Shown: one piece after another, positions 19,231 through 29,470 of the stretch
Position numbering within the stretch: the stretch's first letter is position 1
Layout: every line of letters starts with the position of its first letter
Source of the DNA: Schoenoplectus triqueter
Taxonomy: Eukaryota; Streptophyta; Magnoliopsida; Poales; Cyperaceae
Direction of reading: 5' to 3'
Assembly (NCBI GenBank): GCA_964058805.1
Contig: CAXKVV010000452.1
Location: 1-30,608 of the forward strand
Length of the DNA stretch: 30,608 nt
Notes under the pieces: model-generated
The model's input: the letters and a program-made list of their open reading frames with translations, nothing else
Database searches by the model: none
What the model was told of the DNA's origin: nothing
Program-made: the position numbers and the translations under genes

Positions 19231-20548
19231 TCTTCTGATCAGTGGGCCATCTTCTTCCTTGCTTTCCCTTTTCATGATTCATTATTAATCATTGATTTTA
19301 TTTTCATTTATTCATCTATTCATCCTTGAAATTTTTCAAGGGTAAACAAAAATGTTATTATTTTATTAATGTGTTGGTGTTTTAATGTTCGGGATCATAC
19401 GCTGACTACCGAATCAATTGTGCCTATGCACTGATATCCTGTATTTGGGGGCATTTAGGGAATTTAATAATTTTCTAATATTTAAGTTTACGTATTAGTC
19501 CATGGATATCGTCTAATATTTCGGGACATCTTCCAATTTAATTAATTCACATTTTAATTTAACCACTTATTTGTTAGGACTTTTACTTATTGGGCCTATA
19601 TTTATTTTCATTTAATCCTTAATTAAGTTTGAATTGAGTTAAGTTCGATTGGTCGGCCCAATAAGATTCTAATTGTTTCTTAAGTTCATAATAATTAGTT
19701 TTGGGCCTAGTTCTCTATTTACCAATCACATTCGGAGTTCCTTATCATTTCATTAAGCCCACTTAGTCATAAATTTTAATCATCTATTTTCCATAAGCTT
19801 AAAATCAACCAGCCCACTATACTAGCAGTATCCATTCGACATAACCTGAGAAGCTGAGAAGTAACAAAAAGGGCCAGAGAATAAGAAATGGCCTCATCGA
19901 TGCAGCAAACTGGGTAGTGTAGACCAACAGATCTGGGGGGATTAACACACATAAACCAGCAAATACAACAACAACCCAATGAATTTACCATAAACCATAA
20001 TCAAGTCATCAAATCAGGCAAAGAAATGGGAGGGTCGGGTCAGGTGTAGTATCTAGTAATTAACAGTAGGAAATATTCAACTCATAGCCATAGTCAAGTT
20101 CTATCCAAGTATCCCAAATATCAGACATAGCACAAGAGGGGGCAGTTCAACCAGAACCCAGAAATGACACAACAACCACAATACCAGCATAACAACATTG
20201 CAGAGACGTAATTCAGCAAATAATTCAAATAACTTGCCAAGGTCTAAGGGTCAATCAGAAACACACCAGTCCACTGTAACCCACAGATAGTCAGCATAAG
20301 GCAAACAAGGACAACACCAACAACAACCAAGCAACTATCAGCATACTCAACAAGGGGTCAAACCAGCCCTGCATCACTGGTACCTTGAGGTACCAGTGTA
20401 CCAGGGTCCAGGCTTAGCAATACCCATACCCAACAAACCCATAAAATAAACCAGAACCAGCAAAGGGGACAGATCCACGGTAAATCAAGCAACAAACCAA
20501 AAAAAAATTTACTAATAACGCATACACACAAGCAAAAATTTAGGATTT
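19231..20548. other. Non-coding stretch, possibly element interior
   Basis: 19231-19780 is AT-rich with GGGCC/GGCCC words (19586, 19653, 19704). 19780-20520 is A/C-rich with many ACCA/CAACAA words and no long frame on either strand. I found no TGG-type primer site that would mark the end of an LTR. A perfect 10 bp hairpin lies at 20375-20398. If A and B are LTRs this would be internal DNA. The ORF 19776-19991 (minus) is unconvincing. Confidence 0.4.
20375..20398. repeat. Perfect hairpin CACTGGTACC-TTGA-GGTACCAGTG
   Basis: Ten-base arms (20375-20384 and 20389-20398) with a four-base loop. The GGTACC core with CAGT/ACTG also occurs in the centres of unit A (15811-15830) and unit B (27759-27774). 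Confidence 0.85.
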
Positions 20549-20656
20549 TGATGTGTATTCTGCTAAACTAATAAATACCATAATTTATACTCAATTTCAG
20601 CCGCAAGCGCACGACTTAGTCAAGTAGTAGTCGGGATATCGAACCACAAGGACAAA
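20549..20656 (-). mobile_element. Fragment of the solo-LTR family (LTR 3' end)
   Basis: TGATGTGTATTCTGCTAAAC and the following ~108 bases match the first 108 bases of 20888-22225, that is, the 3' terminal part of the same LTR in minus orientation. Homology breaks off after CACAAGGACAA. It is either a truncated LTR or a leftover of a larger element disrupted by what follows. Confidence 0.75.
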
Positions 20657-20659
20657 CAA

Positions 20660-20860
20660 ATAGTCCAAATAGCATTCCTACTATTCGGAATAACATCACC
20701 TTTTTACTATTCCAAACAAACAATCCAAACAACATTCCTACTATTCGGAATAGCATCATCTTTTTACTATCCTCGCGCTAACCGAAAAATCACTATTTTT
20801 TCACTATTCTCAATTCCTCTATTCTTACACTATTCTTTGCACGATCCAAACATATCCTTA
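20660..20860. repeat. Tandem ~57-65 bp repeat, MITE-like DNA
   Basis: Two copies of CATTCCTACTATTCGGAATA followed by CATC and CTTTTTACTAT stand about 65 bases apart, each after a TCCAAA word. The right end, CGATCCAAACATATCC then TTA, resembles the reverse complement of a Tourist-like terminus (GGNNNGTTTGGAT), but no matching left end was found. Similar GTTTGGCAA/AGTAG words recur at about 22370-22505. Confidence 0.4.
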
Positions 20861-20882
20861 GATGGATTGATTGCGAATGAAA

Positions 20883-20887
20883 GATTG
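20883..20887. other. Target-site duplication, left copy
   Basis: GATTG, identical to 22226-22230. Confidence 0.88.
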
Positions 20888-22225
20888 TGATGTGTATTTT
20901 GCTAAGCTAATAAATACCCTAATTTATACTTAATTTCAGCCGCAAGCACACGGCCTAGTCAAGTAGTAGTTGGGGTGTCGAACCACAAGGACAAGAATGA
21001 ATTACCGGTTCTAACAAGTTTCACTAATCTAGACAATCAAAAGTGAGCTTTGTATTAAACTAAAAGTAAATAAATCTAACGATAATGACTGGAAAGTTTA
21101 TCAAATAGAGGATTCTAGAGGCTTTCGGCTTCACTCTCACTCATTTGGTCAATTCACTCAATTTGATCTTTTAATATGTTCTAGTGTTTGTCGGGGATTC
21201 AATCTCAAATTTTAGTATCAAATTTACACTTTCGTGGCTTGGTACTGTACCTAAATAATTTGGGTTTCACGATTAAGTACTTCACCTTACAAGTCTAAAC
21301 CCATTAAGATCAGTGAGTCACTTTGGCATAACCTAGATTTTGTACTTCGCCTTTCGGTACCTCACACAATTTCTAAGGTTTCCTCGATTTTTCCTTAGGT
21401 AATAAGTTTCACGATTAAATATTTGGCCTACGACCTAAATCACTATTTTGGGTCAGAAGATTCAGTTCCACCTTTCGGTTTCCGCTTTCACTTCTAGGGT
21501 AACATGCAGTTGATTAAAACTAAGCATTCAATTTAGACAAAATAGCAATCACAAACAACAAGAACTAAAAGATCAACAAACGAGTAAATTAAACCATTTG
21601 AGTTATCGAGTTTACACCTAGACCCCTAGAAGGGTGTCTAGCCACAAATCATATCAAAGATTGTATCAAGATTCATGATTAAACAACAGTACAACATGAG
21701 AAAAGAGTAAAGAAAAGAATAAACCAAGAAGATCTACGATTTCTCATCCGGTTCTTGAGTTCTCCTTCAAATCTCTCTCCAATGGTGTTCTTCCTCTTCT
21801 TTCTTGCTTGGGATCTCATCTCCAGACAGTTGAGAGATGTCTGGGACGAAGGGGTATCAAAATCTATTAATTCCCATGAGAAAACCGCTTTAAAACTGTC
21901 AATTCGCGCTGCCAGCCTAAAAATTACGGTCCGTAATTTTTGCATTTTTTTCCAGAACGAACCAGAGAGTATTTGCGGTCCGTAATTTTTATATGAGAAT
22001 GCATTTAACTTGATTTCTTTGTGTAAATTTGACCCATCTTGTTCCAAGCATTATTTCTCATGTTAACATCTTTGTTTACACTCAATGACCTGCAAAATAA
22101 CAAGAAATACAGCAGTATCTCGAACTCGACATAAAAATTAAATAAATTCTTAACAATTAACATAAAATGCATAGTTTTTTGAGATAAAACCCTAATTAAA
22201 TATAATATATAAATGAGGCTTATTA
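20888..22225 (-). mobile_element. Solo LTR, Ty3/gypsy type, copy 2 (inverted)
   Basis: The reverse complement aligns along its whole length with 9668-11000. It is flanked by a perfect 5 bp duplication GATTG (20883-20887 and 22226-22230). The 3' end is CA on the minus strand. The 5' dinucleotide reads TA instead of TG, a single G to A change. It keeps the ~65 bases missing from copy 1. The ORFs at 21679-22047 (minus) and 21755-21985 (plus) are in LTR sequence and are not genes. Confidence 0.92.
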
Positions 22226-22230
22226 GATTG
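22226..22230. other. Target-site duplication, right copy
   Basis: GATTG, the partner of 20883-20887. Confidence 0.88.
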
Positions 22231-22535
22231 TAAGTTAGATATCATGTGGTGTTCCATTAAACGTCGTTAAATATAAACCATTGCAAATTTCATATTATTT
22301 GATGAACAGTAAAAATTAAACAAAGTTTCACCATTTTCCATTTGCATGATAAGTATGAAGTATATTCGTTTGGCAAATCAAGAAATACACTTGGAAGAGT
22401 AGTAATTTTGGAAGAGTGACAGAATAGTGTCATTTTGAAATAGTGGTAGAAAAATGATATTATTGACTATTAGGAAGAACAAATTCAATATTGTTTGGCA
22501 ATTGCTAATCAAAATAGTTAATATACGAATAATTA
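22231..22535. other. AT-rich flank, no gene
   Basis: Contains GTTTGGCAA twice in direct orientation (near 22369 and 22494), with ATAGTG/AGTAG-rich DNA between, similar in style to the MITE-like DNA at 20660-20860. No coding or RNA feature is visible. Confidence 0.4.
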
Positions 22536-22800
22536 TGATACTAACAATGATGATAATAATAATAATAATAGTATAATAATAATATAATAATAATTATGAT
22601 ATAATAATAAAAAAATCATAATCATAATCATAATATAATCATAATATAATAATATAATATAATATAATAAAATTATAATCATAATTATAATCATAAACAT
22701 GATATTAATAATAAATAATAATAATATAATAATACTAACAATGATGATAATATAAAAATAATAATTATAATCATAATATAATAATTATTGTACTTAATAA
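22536..22800 (+). repeat. Low-complexity AAT/ATAATC microsatellite
   Basis: Irregular arrays of AATAAT, ATAATC and TATAATA words over about 260 bases, almost without G or C. Confidence 0.9.
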
Positions 22801-23038
22801 TTTCTTTTATTTTATTATTTTGCAAAATATATTTGAATTTAATAAAAAAAAATTAGATATTTGTAGGATCTCATGAAAAAGGGAATACAAGTATTAGTGA
22901 TCAAGGATATAATAGTATAATTCAAAATTAGGGTTTATGCCGTAGTAAACTGTTATAATGGTTCCTCAACTGTTATAACGTTTCATGATTCCACACTCAA
23001 TATTCTTTAAATTTTCTGGAGGCGGAAACTACATTAAG

Positions 23039-24329
23039 TTAACAGAGTGTATCATTATGTAACGATACATTGAGGTGCCACACGTCGTGCACCCGACGAT
23101 CCATGTCACTCATCCAACTATAAATGTTTTGCATGTGTTGGGTGACTTGAGTTGAAAAGGCGGTGAAATTAGAGTTCATTTGAACCATTTGCTCATAGAG
23201 CATTTGGTTTGTGATTTCGCATTGATGAGAAGTTTGAGGTGTTTGTCGGGTGGATTGTGGTGTTTGCGGTTGAGGGGACATCAGAGGAACAAGATTGGCC
23301 GCCTGGTGATACATGGCTGGATCGACCCATGTGTCGAGGTTTCTAGGGTCAAGTTTGATCGGGAAGGGCAGTGAAAGTCTGTTGGAATGTGGGCCGATTT
23401 GGAAGTATTTGTGGCCCTCTTTCTCAAGCACCTTACCGATTACCAATTGGTTCAAATTAAACCTGGTTGGACCAGGTTCGATCACACGGTAAATTGGTTC
23501 CTCTTCATTTAGCACTTTGCAAAAATATGCATTGCTAGTGATCACCCCCCCTATAGAAATGGTACCCGTAGCTTTTTGGGTTATTTGCGATTTTGGCCAA
23601 ATTGTTCATGATAAATAATGCTATATGAGGCCTGAGTGATGGATGCTTCCAATTGTATAGCATACAATACAAGAAAAATAAGTCATTCATACTTATTTTG
23701 GAAGATGTTTCCCCCCTACCCATGATAGATTGAGCCAAAACCCGTTGGATATATTTCAAAGCGGGGTGTTGGATTTGGCTCGCCATCATGGTCATTTATG
23801 GTGCCCCACACAATTGCGTCTCAAATTATGCTTGAGAGACATCATATTTCTAATCAAACTTCAAATACATGTCATTTAGAATGAAAATTTTACCGTCAAG
23901 TTGAAAACGGATGCTCCTTTCATCCTTTGTTTCATCTCATTCAAAGGAGGATAGAAATTCAAGAGTGAGGATTTTGTAGGAAGTTTCTTCTGTGCGCAAG
24001 ACACCCCATAACCCAATCCCGAAGAGTAAAAGCTTTATCTCGTCATAGATGCGAAGAGTCCGCATGGTGAGTTCATCAAGGTAGCAGGATGACACAAACT
24101 TCTACTTTTGGAATAGATCAAAATTCTTTCTGCATTCAGATACTCATGCAGTTCATTTGATGCCTCTGTAATGAAGATTGTTCTCGGGCCACTGCTCCTG
24201 TGGCATATTGAAGAGGTCGAGTTCATCCATCTCATGGTCGATGTTAAACGCATTACTCGAACATCCTCTTTATTTCTTGGTCTCTTTTGATGCGCCTTTA
24301 AGGCCTACGGATGTTCTCTTGATAGGCAT
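23039..24329 (-). pseudogene. Decayed ATHILA-ORF1/gag-like gene of a Ty3/gypsy element
   Basis: On the minus strand one frame can be followed from an ATG at 24329 (MPIKRTSVGLKG) to about 23560, through eight in-frame stops but no visible indel. A one-base frameshift near 23560 leads into the open part 23545-23039. Recognisable stretches are YLDELTMRTLRIYDE, LTLEFLSSFE, LKYIQRVLAQSIMGRGE, DLFFLYCML, then SIGGVITSNAYF and a glutamine/proline-rich tail with MVQMNSNFTAF. This order is typical of the plant retrotransposon ORF1/gag-like family annotated as ATHILA ORF-1 or putative plant transposon protein. No protease or polymerase follows. It is clearly non-functional. The start lies only 24 bases from the TG of unit B and reads towards the interior between A and B. 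It could be a gag relic or an extra antisense ORF as reported in some Tat-lineage elements. Confidence 0.75.
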
Positions 24330-24352
24330 AGCGGGAGTAGGAGATATGTGGT

Positions 24353-24655
24353 TGTGCGACCCTTTTTCTCGCGCCGCCGCTGGGCGATGAGTTTTGTGGA
24401 AGAAGGACACGGAGATCCCTCCCGAGCGTGCATCTGCCGGGTGTCGGCCGATTCAGCCGTTTAGAGATATTTGGATGCACATTCAGGGGGTTTTTAGTGA
24501 TTGTGAGTTCTTGTAGATTCCGGTGGGCGCAAGCCCCCACCGTTAATTACCCTGGGCTACTAACCTCGAGGCACCTCTGGATCTTTGAAAGAGAGAAGCA
24601 AATAGTATAGTTAAAAGATGGTCAAGTGGTCGTCTAGGTTTATAAAAAGGGGTCC
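24353..24655 (+). repeat. Unit B head, GC-rich block
   Basis: Counterpart of 12317-12625, about 95% identical by eye. A short deletion removes a GCCGCCGCACC segment relative to A. The CGGTGGG/CCCACCG hairpin and its flanks are unchanged. Confidence 0.7.
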
Positions 24656-24812
24656 ATGGAAGACGAACCTACAAACAGATCGGTTCAATCTTTATTTAAT
24701 CCTATAGAAGACGAACCTACAAACAGATCGGTTCAATCTATGGAAGACAAACCTACAAACAGATCGGTTTTGTCCTATGGAAGACGAACCTACAAACAGA
24801 TCGGTTCAGTCT
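24656..24812 (+). repeat. 36/48 bp tandem repeats, unit B (4 copies)
   Basis: Copies start at 24656, then after 48, 36 and 37 bases. The 37-base step breaks the EDEPTNRSVQS frame that the others keep. Unit A has three copies. Confidence 0.85.
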
Positions 24813-25317
24813 ATGCCACCTCGAGATGTAACCTTACCTACAGACCAGGTTAATCTCTTCAGAGGGGCTTGAGGTGAGTCTACATACAGAACGACTCGAC
24901 CTCCGTTGATCTAGAAGATAAACCTACAAACAGATCGGTTCAATCTTAACTAGTCAACAACCAATCACACAAAATACAACTCGAAGCGCTGAGCCGGTTG
25001 ATCTTGAGGTTGGTGAATCAGGAGAAGGGTGGATATGGCCCACGTGTTTTTTCTCACTGATCTTCTAGATCATGAATTCGAAGCACTAAGCCGATTCATA
25101 AACCTAGGAAACACAATTGCACACAATGTCAAACTTGAAGCGCTGAGCCAGTTCAACATTGAGGCATGTGTTAGTGAAGGAACCTACCTACAGAACGGTT
25201 CACATTCACTGTTTTGTGGATGAATCTACCTACAGAACGATTCAATCTCACAGTCTCGGGAAATGAACCAGGAGACGAACTTATCGACGGATGAGTTCAG
25301 TCTTGCTAGCTCAAATG
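24813..25317 (+). repeat. Unit B spacer between tandem blocks
   Basis: Counterpart of 12745-13248, with the same TACAGAACG and GAAGCGCTGAGCC words. The ORF at 25029-25223 exists in both copies at the same place (64 codons, few substitutions). It lacks any recognisable domain, so I leave it uncalled. Confidence 0.6.
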
Positions 25318-26068
25318 GTCATGAATTACTTGTTCATGACACCGAGTCATTAAGATGTCGCTTCTCTCGGACATCATAATGTTCTTCTTCTTCAAAGTCG
25401 ACATATCTCTCCATGCTGATGTCGTGTCTTTGGTCATTCTTCAGCGAACGTCAAGATGTTCTTGTCTCGACTAATCATCTTACATATTGCATTACTTGTG
25501 CAAAATTACTACGTTGCCCTACATCTCTTGTGTGAGCGTATTCAATCATGAGTTACTTGCTCATGGTAATGGGTCATTAAGATGTCACCTATCTAGGACA
25601 TCATAATGTTCTTCTTCTTCAGAGTTGACATATATCTCCATGTTGATATCGTAGCTCTGGTTATTCTTCATCAAAACGTCAAGATGTTCCTGTCTCGACA
25701 TATTCCCTCATGTTGCTATCAAAGCCTTAGTCATTCTACGTCAAGATGTTCTTGTCTCAACGTATCTTATTATTCTTCATCAAGTGTCGAGATGTTCTTG
25801 TCTCGACGTATCTTCTCATGTTGTTATCAAAGCCTTCATCACTCTACGTCAAGATGTTCTTGTCTTGACATATTTTCTTCATATTGCTATCGAAGCCTTA
25901 ATCATCCTACGTCAAGATGTTTCTGTCTCAACGCATCTTTTCGTGTTGTCGTTGCAACCTTATTTATCCTCCGTCAAGATGTTCTCGTCTTGACTAATCA
26001 TTCTAAAGGCTATATCATGTGTGCAAATATCCTTATGTGGCTCTACACTCCTTATGTGAGCATTTTTA
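25318..26068 (+). repeat. Higher-order tandem repeat, unit B (expanded)
   Basis: Same two-level structure as in A. The inner GTCAAGATGTTCTTGTCTCG repeat has six copies (about 25676-25995) instead of four, mostly 63 bases apart with one 45-base step. Since both lengths are multiples of three, a 215-codon frame (25606-26253) stays open. Its protein is a repeat of SRHI-SCCYQSLSHSTSRCSC-like units followed by a translation of AT-rich DNA, so I do not call it a gene. Confidence 0.8.
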
Positions 26069-27345
26069 TTCATCTTCAAAGTCTATTACATAATACTTTC
26101 CATTATTATTTTTATTATGAAAATAAATCTATTCATTATTATTATTATTATTATTATATTTTATTATTATTATTATTTTTTTTATTTTTATTTTTAAACT
26201 CTATTTATCTATGTAGAAAAATTACTTATAAAAATAATAGGAAAAGGGGTTAGCTATTAACTAGAGTTTTATTTATATTTTTGGGATTTTTATAATAGCT
26301 AAAATAGTAGAATTTTATTTTTATTATTTCTAAACTCTATTTATTTTGTAGGAAAATCACTTACAAAAATAATAGAAAATAAAATGGCTATGTTTTTATT
26401 TATATTTTCAAAATGTTTATAATAGCCAAAGTAATAGAATTTTATTATTATATTCTATTATGTTGAAACACTATTTATTATGTAGGAAATATTTACAAAA
26501 TCAAAAGAGGGTTAGCTATATTATTTTTTATTATTATTATTTCTTTATTTTTTTTTATTTTTTAAAATTCATAATAGCTAAAAAGAAATCATTATTAATA
26601 TTCTATTCTATTTATTATACTATTCATTATATCTATTTTTATTATTTCTATTTATTATCTATAGAAAAGCATAAGGTTTTTATTATTAGTTGAAAATAGC
26701 CATAAGAGATGAAATTCATTATGTTTTTATTACAACTATTATTTTTATTGCATTTTATTCATCAAAAAGTATTTTTATTATATATTTGTATAGAAATAAC
26801 AAAAGAAATACAATTCATATTATAAAGCTATATTATCATTCTTTATTATAAAAGAAAATGCATTTTTCTATTTATTACCATGGTAGTATATTTTCTGTAT
26901 ATTTTGTGCTATTTATTTTTTTATTATTTTTACAGAAAATATAAATATAATATCTATTGTTATTCATATTTCTTATTTGTCAAAGAATATAGCTAATCTC
27001 ATTATTTATTATGGTATATTACTATCATCATTATTATTTCATGGAAAATCACTTGAAAAATCACTAAAATATATCTAGTTATTATTTACGATTTTTATTT
27101 GTATTTTTGGAATTTTTATAGTTTTTAAAATGACAAGTCAAAGCTAAGTCAAACATATCAATATAGGTAATGTCTTTTGCTTTTAAATTGTTTTGTCATG
27201 ATTATATTTTTAAAACTGGAATATTATTGTATAGAAAAATAGTATGAAAAATAAGGAAATTTTAGAAACAAATTTGAATCAATTTGGAGTTCAGGAGCAT
27301 TTTCAAATCATTTATTCATTTCACACTATTAATATTCTGTTATTA
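26069..27345 (+). repeat. AT-rich degenerate ~125 bp array, unit B
   Basis: Counterpart of 13876-15120. The inverted pairs are TTAGCTATT...AATAGCTAA (about 26250-26304), GGCTAT...ATAGCC (26385-26427) and TTAGCTATA...ATAGCTAA (26511-26582). A (TTA)n microsatellite lies at about 26130-26177. Confidence 0.7.
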
Positions 27346-28133
27346 TTTAATTAATGGGTTTAATATGGGCCTTTGGATCTGTGTCAAGATTGGCGCCTAT
27401 CTTTATTCAACTCTGTTCTTATTTGGGCCGCCAGATTTGCTTTGAGATTAAATCCCATGAGATGTAAGGCCCAGATTCATTCTACATCTTTATTTAAAAC
27501 AGTGCTTTTATTTCAAACGCTCGATCTCTTCAAGATTCACGCGCTTGCTTTAATATCCGTGCCGCTGCGATTATCTGACTCTCCAGTCAACAGCTCCTTC
27601 AAGATTCACGCTAACGACATCGCCGGCGATTGCGGCCATCTCCCTCCGATCAGGCGACTGCCCTAGCGTCGCCTTGCCATGAGGAATCATTCTGCGGTGC
27701 TCGATCGACAATCTATACGGTGAATCGTATTGTATACCCATACCAGATGAATCAATTTGGTACCAGTCGGTACCGAGTGTCACATTCTCTAAATTCAAAG
27801 CAATTGATCATTTTTTTTATCAATTAACTACTCAATTAGCATCGTATATACATGTAATTGCTTTCTAACATAATTGGAATGATTAAAATCGATCTATGAC
27901 TCAACTATTGGAGATGATCACTGAAATGCAATGAAATCAGTGGATATCTATTGCGATTCATCTCGGATTCCCATCACTTATCAATTGACATTGATATTAG
28001 CATGCTTAACATTCCTTGTAACATGTGCTTAGGCTGAAATATCCTTGATTATGCTTATAATTCCTTTTAATTTTCAATCTGAGACGCAATTGTATACACG
28101 AAACGCGATAACAGTGAATGGACTTCAAATTAG

Positions 28134-28167
28134 TCGAGTTCTCAAGCTTTTAGCTGAGATCAATCGA
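28134..28167. repeat. Hairpin motif B-h1
   Basis: TCGAGT then TCTC-A-AGCT, loop TTT, AGCT-GAGA, then TCAATCGA. The stem has one bulged A. The outer AGTCGA/TCGACT also pairs. Confidence 0.8.
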
Positions 28168-28266
28168 CTCTAAATGATTCTATGGACTCTGATATATATC
28201 ATATTAACAAAGATTATGATAATTTCAACTCAAGAATCAAGAATTGATCGATGAATTCAACTGTTA

Positions 28267-28299
28267 CCGAGTTCTCAAGTTGAAACTGAGATCAATCGA
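28267..28299. repeat. Hairpin motif B-h2
   Basis: CGAGT then TCTC-A-AGTT, loop GA, AACT-GAGA, then TCAATCGA. Same layout and same bulged A as B-h1, with C:G replaced by T:A in the stem. Confidence 0.8.
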
Positions 28300-28574
28300 T
28301 TTAACAGTCTCATTCATTGATCTTTAAACAAAATTCACTAAAGGAAATGAAAGATTCATGCTTTACAAACTTGTATTACATGAGAGAGAGATGAAAATAA
28401 AAGAATATTGAATGGAAAATAAGCGAAATTCGAGAACAGTACAATGCCATACTGATAATCAATTACAATCACATTCTGAGTCTTTGATCTTCAAGAATTG
28501 AGCTTGTTAACTCATAATCAACAGAGAATAGGGTTTAGAACTCACCTCTGGACAAGCAATTGGAGTAAAATGAA

Positions 28575-28607
28575 TCGAGTTCTCAAGTTAAAACTGAGAT
28601 CAATCGA
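28575..28607. repeat. Hairpin motif B-h3
   Basis: TCGAGT then TCTC-A-AGTT, loop AA, AACT-GAGA, then TCAATCGA. It differs from B-h2 mainly in the loop. Confidence 0.8.
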
Positions 28608-29470
28608 TTTCACCACCTTTCTTCTTATCTCTTGCTTCTAACTTGTTCTTTCTCTCTCTCTGAGCTCTACAGTATATCACTTTTCTCTTGTTTCTTCTCT
28701 GTCTTGCGTGTTGTTCTTAATTTCCATGGATTAGGGGTTTATATAGCAATTAAAGGGTGTACCAAAGGGGTTAGAGCTGTACACCACTCATGCACCAGCA
28801 ATTGGACTCCCTTGGCCTATGAACATGGTCTTTTGATTCTGTTATCCATTCTGTTGCGATGTGGGTCCCACTCAAAGAATCCAAAGCTTATTCCTTTCAC
28901 TGTTGACTATGTTTGACTCACATCTCATCTGTTGCTAGAACCTTCTAGAACATCTAAACATACTATATATACTCATTCCAATGTATCTAGAGCATTCATT
29001 CATCCTCTGCCATTGTAGTTTATTTCCAAAATTCAAAGCTTTATCACCCGATTGTGAGCTTTGATCAAAGACATATCTCCATCATCCAATTGATAGTTTC
29101 CATCACCTAAACAGCATCGTGTAAGCACAGGGAAGCTACAAGCATTGCCAATTCAAGCTGAGAGTGCAAGGTTTCAAGTTTTCTCCATTTGCCCGATTTC
29201 ATCACTTCATCTCAATCGCTTCAATTCATCCCATAATTGTTGCCCCTTTCTTCATCCATAGCGTCGCCTAAGTGAACAGAAGGAGTTTGCATCATCAATT
29301 TTCGATTTTGAAGCAAGAATCGAAGTGCTTCATCAATTGCCCGAGGTATTCATCTCTCTCAATCACCTTATTCACTCATTACTTTTCAATTCTGATCAAT
29401 TACACATACTCTCCCATGTATAGGCTAGCTCTAGGTGAAAGGAATTGGAGTTGTGAGCTTTGGAGAGCTT

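Larger units (their letters stand above)
27346..29470 (+). repeat. Diverged centre of unit B
   Basis: It aligns with 15121-17161 only in short islands: GGGCCTTTGGATCTGTGTCAA, CTATACGGTGAA (27714), GGTACCAGTCGGTACCGA (27759), TCGCCTAAG (29264) and GCCCGAGGTATTCATC (29340). Three copies of a ~33 bp hairpin motif lie at 28134, 28267 and 28575. The minus-strand ORF 27571-27798 and the plus-strand ORFs 27373-27666 and 28632-28916 lack counterparts in A and recognisable domains. Confidence 0.55.

Noticed and set aside
24353..24353. Unit B as the 5' LTR of a minus-oriented element that includes the ORF1 relic
   Set aside because: No TGG-type primer site lies between the TG/CA boundary and the ORF start only 24 bases away, and the TATA-type boxes in unit A point the other way.
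25606..26253. A 215-codon ORF, the longest in the window
   Set aside because: It is a product of 63/45 bp tandem repeats running into AT-rich DNA. The same region in unit A has a different, shorter frame, and no domain is visible.
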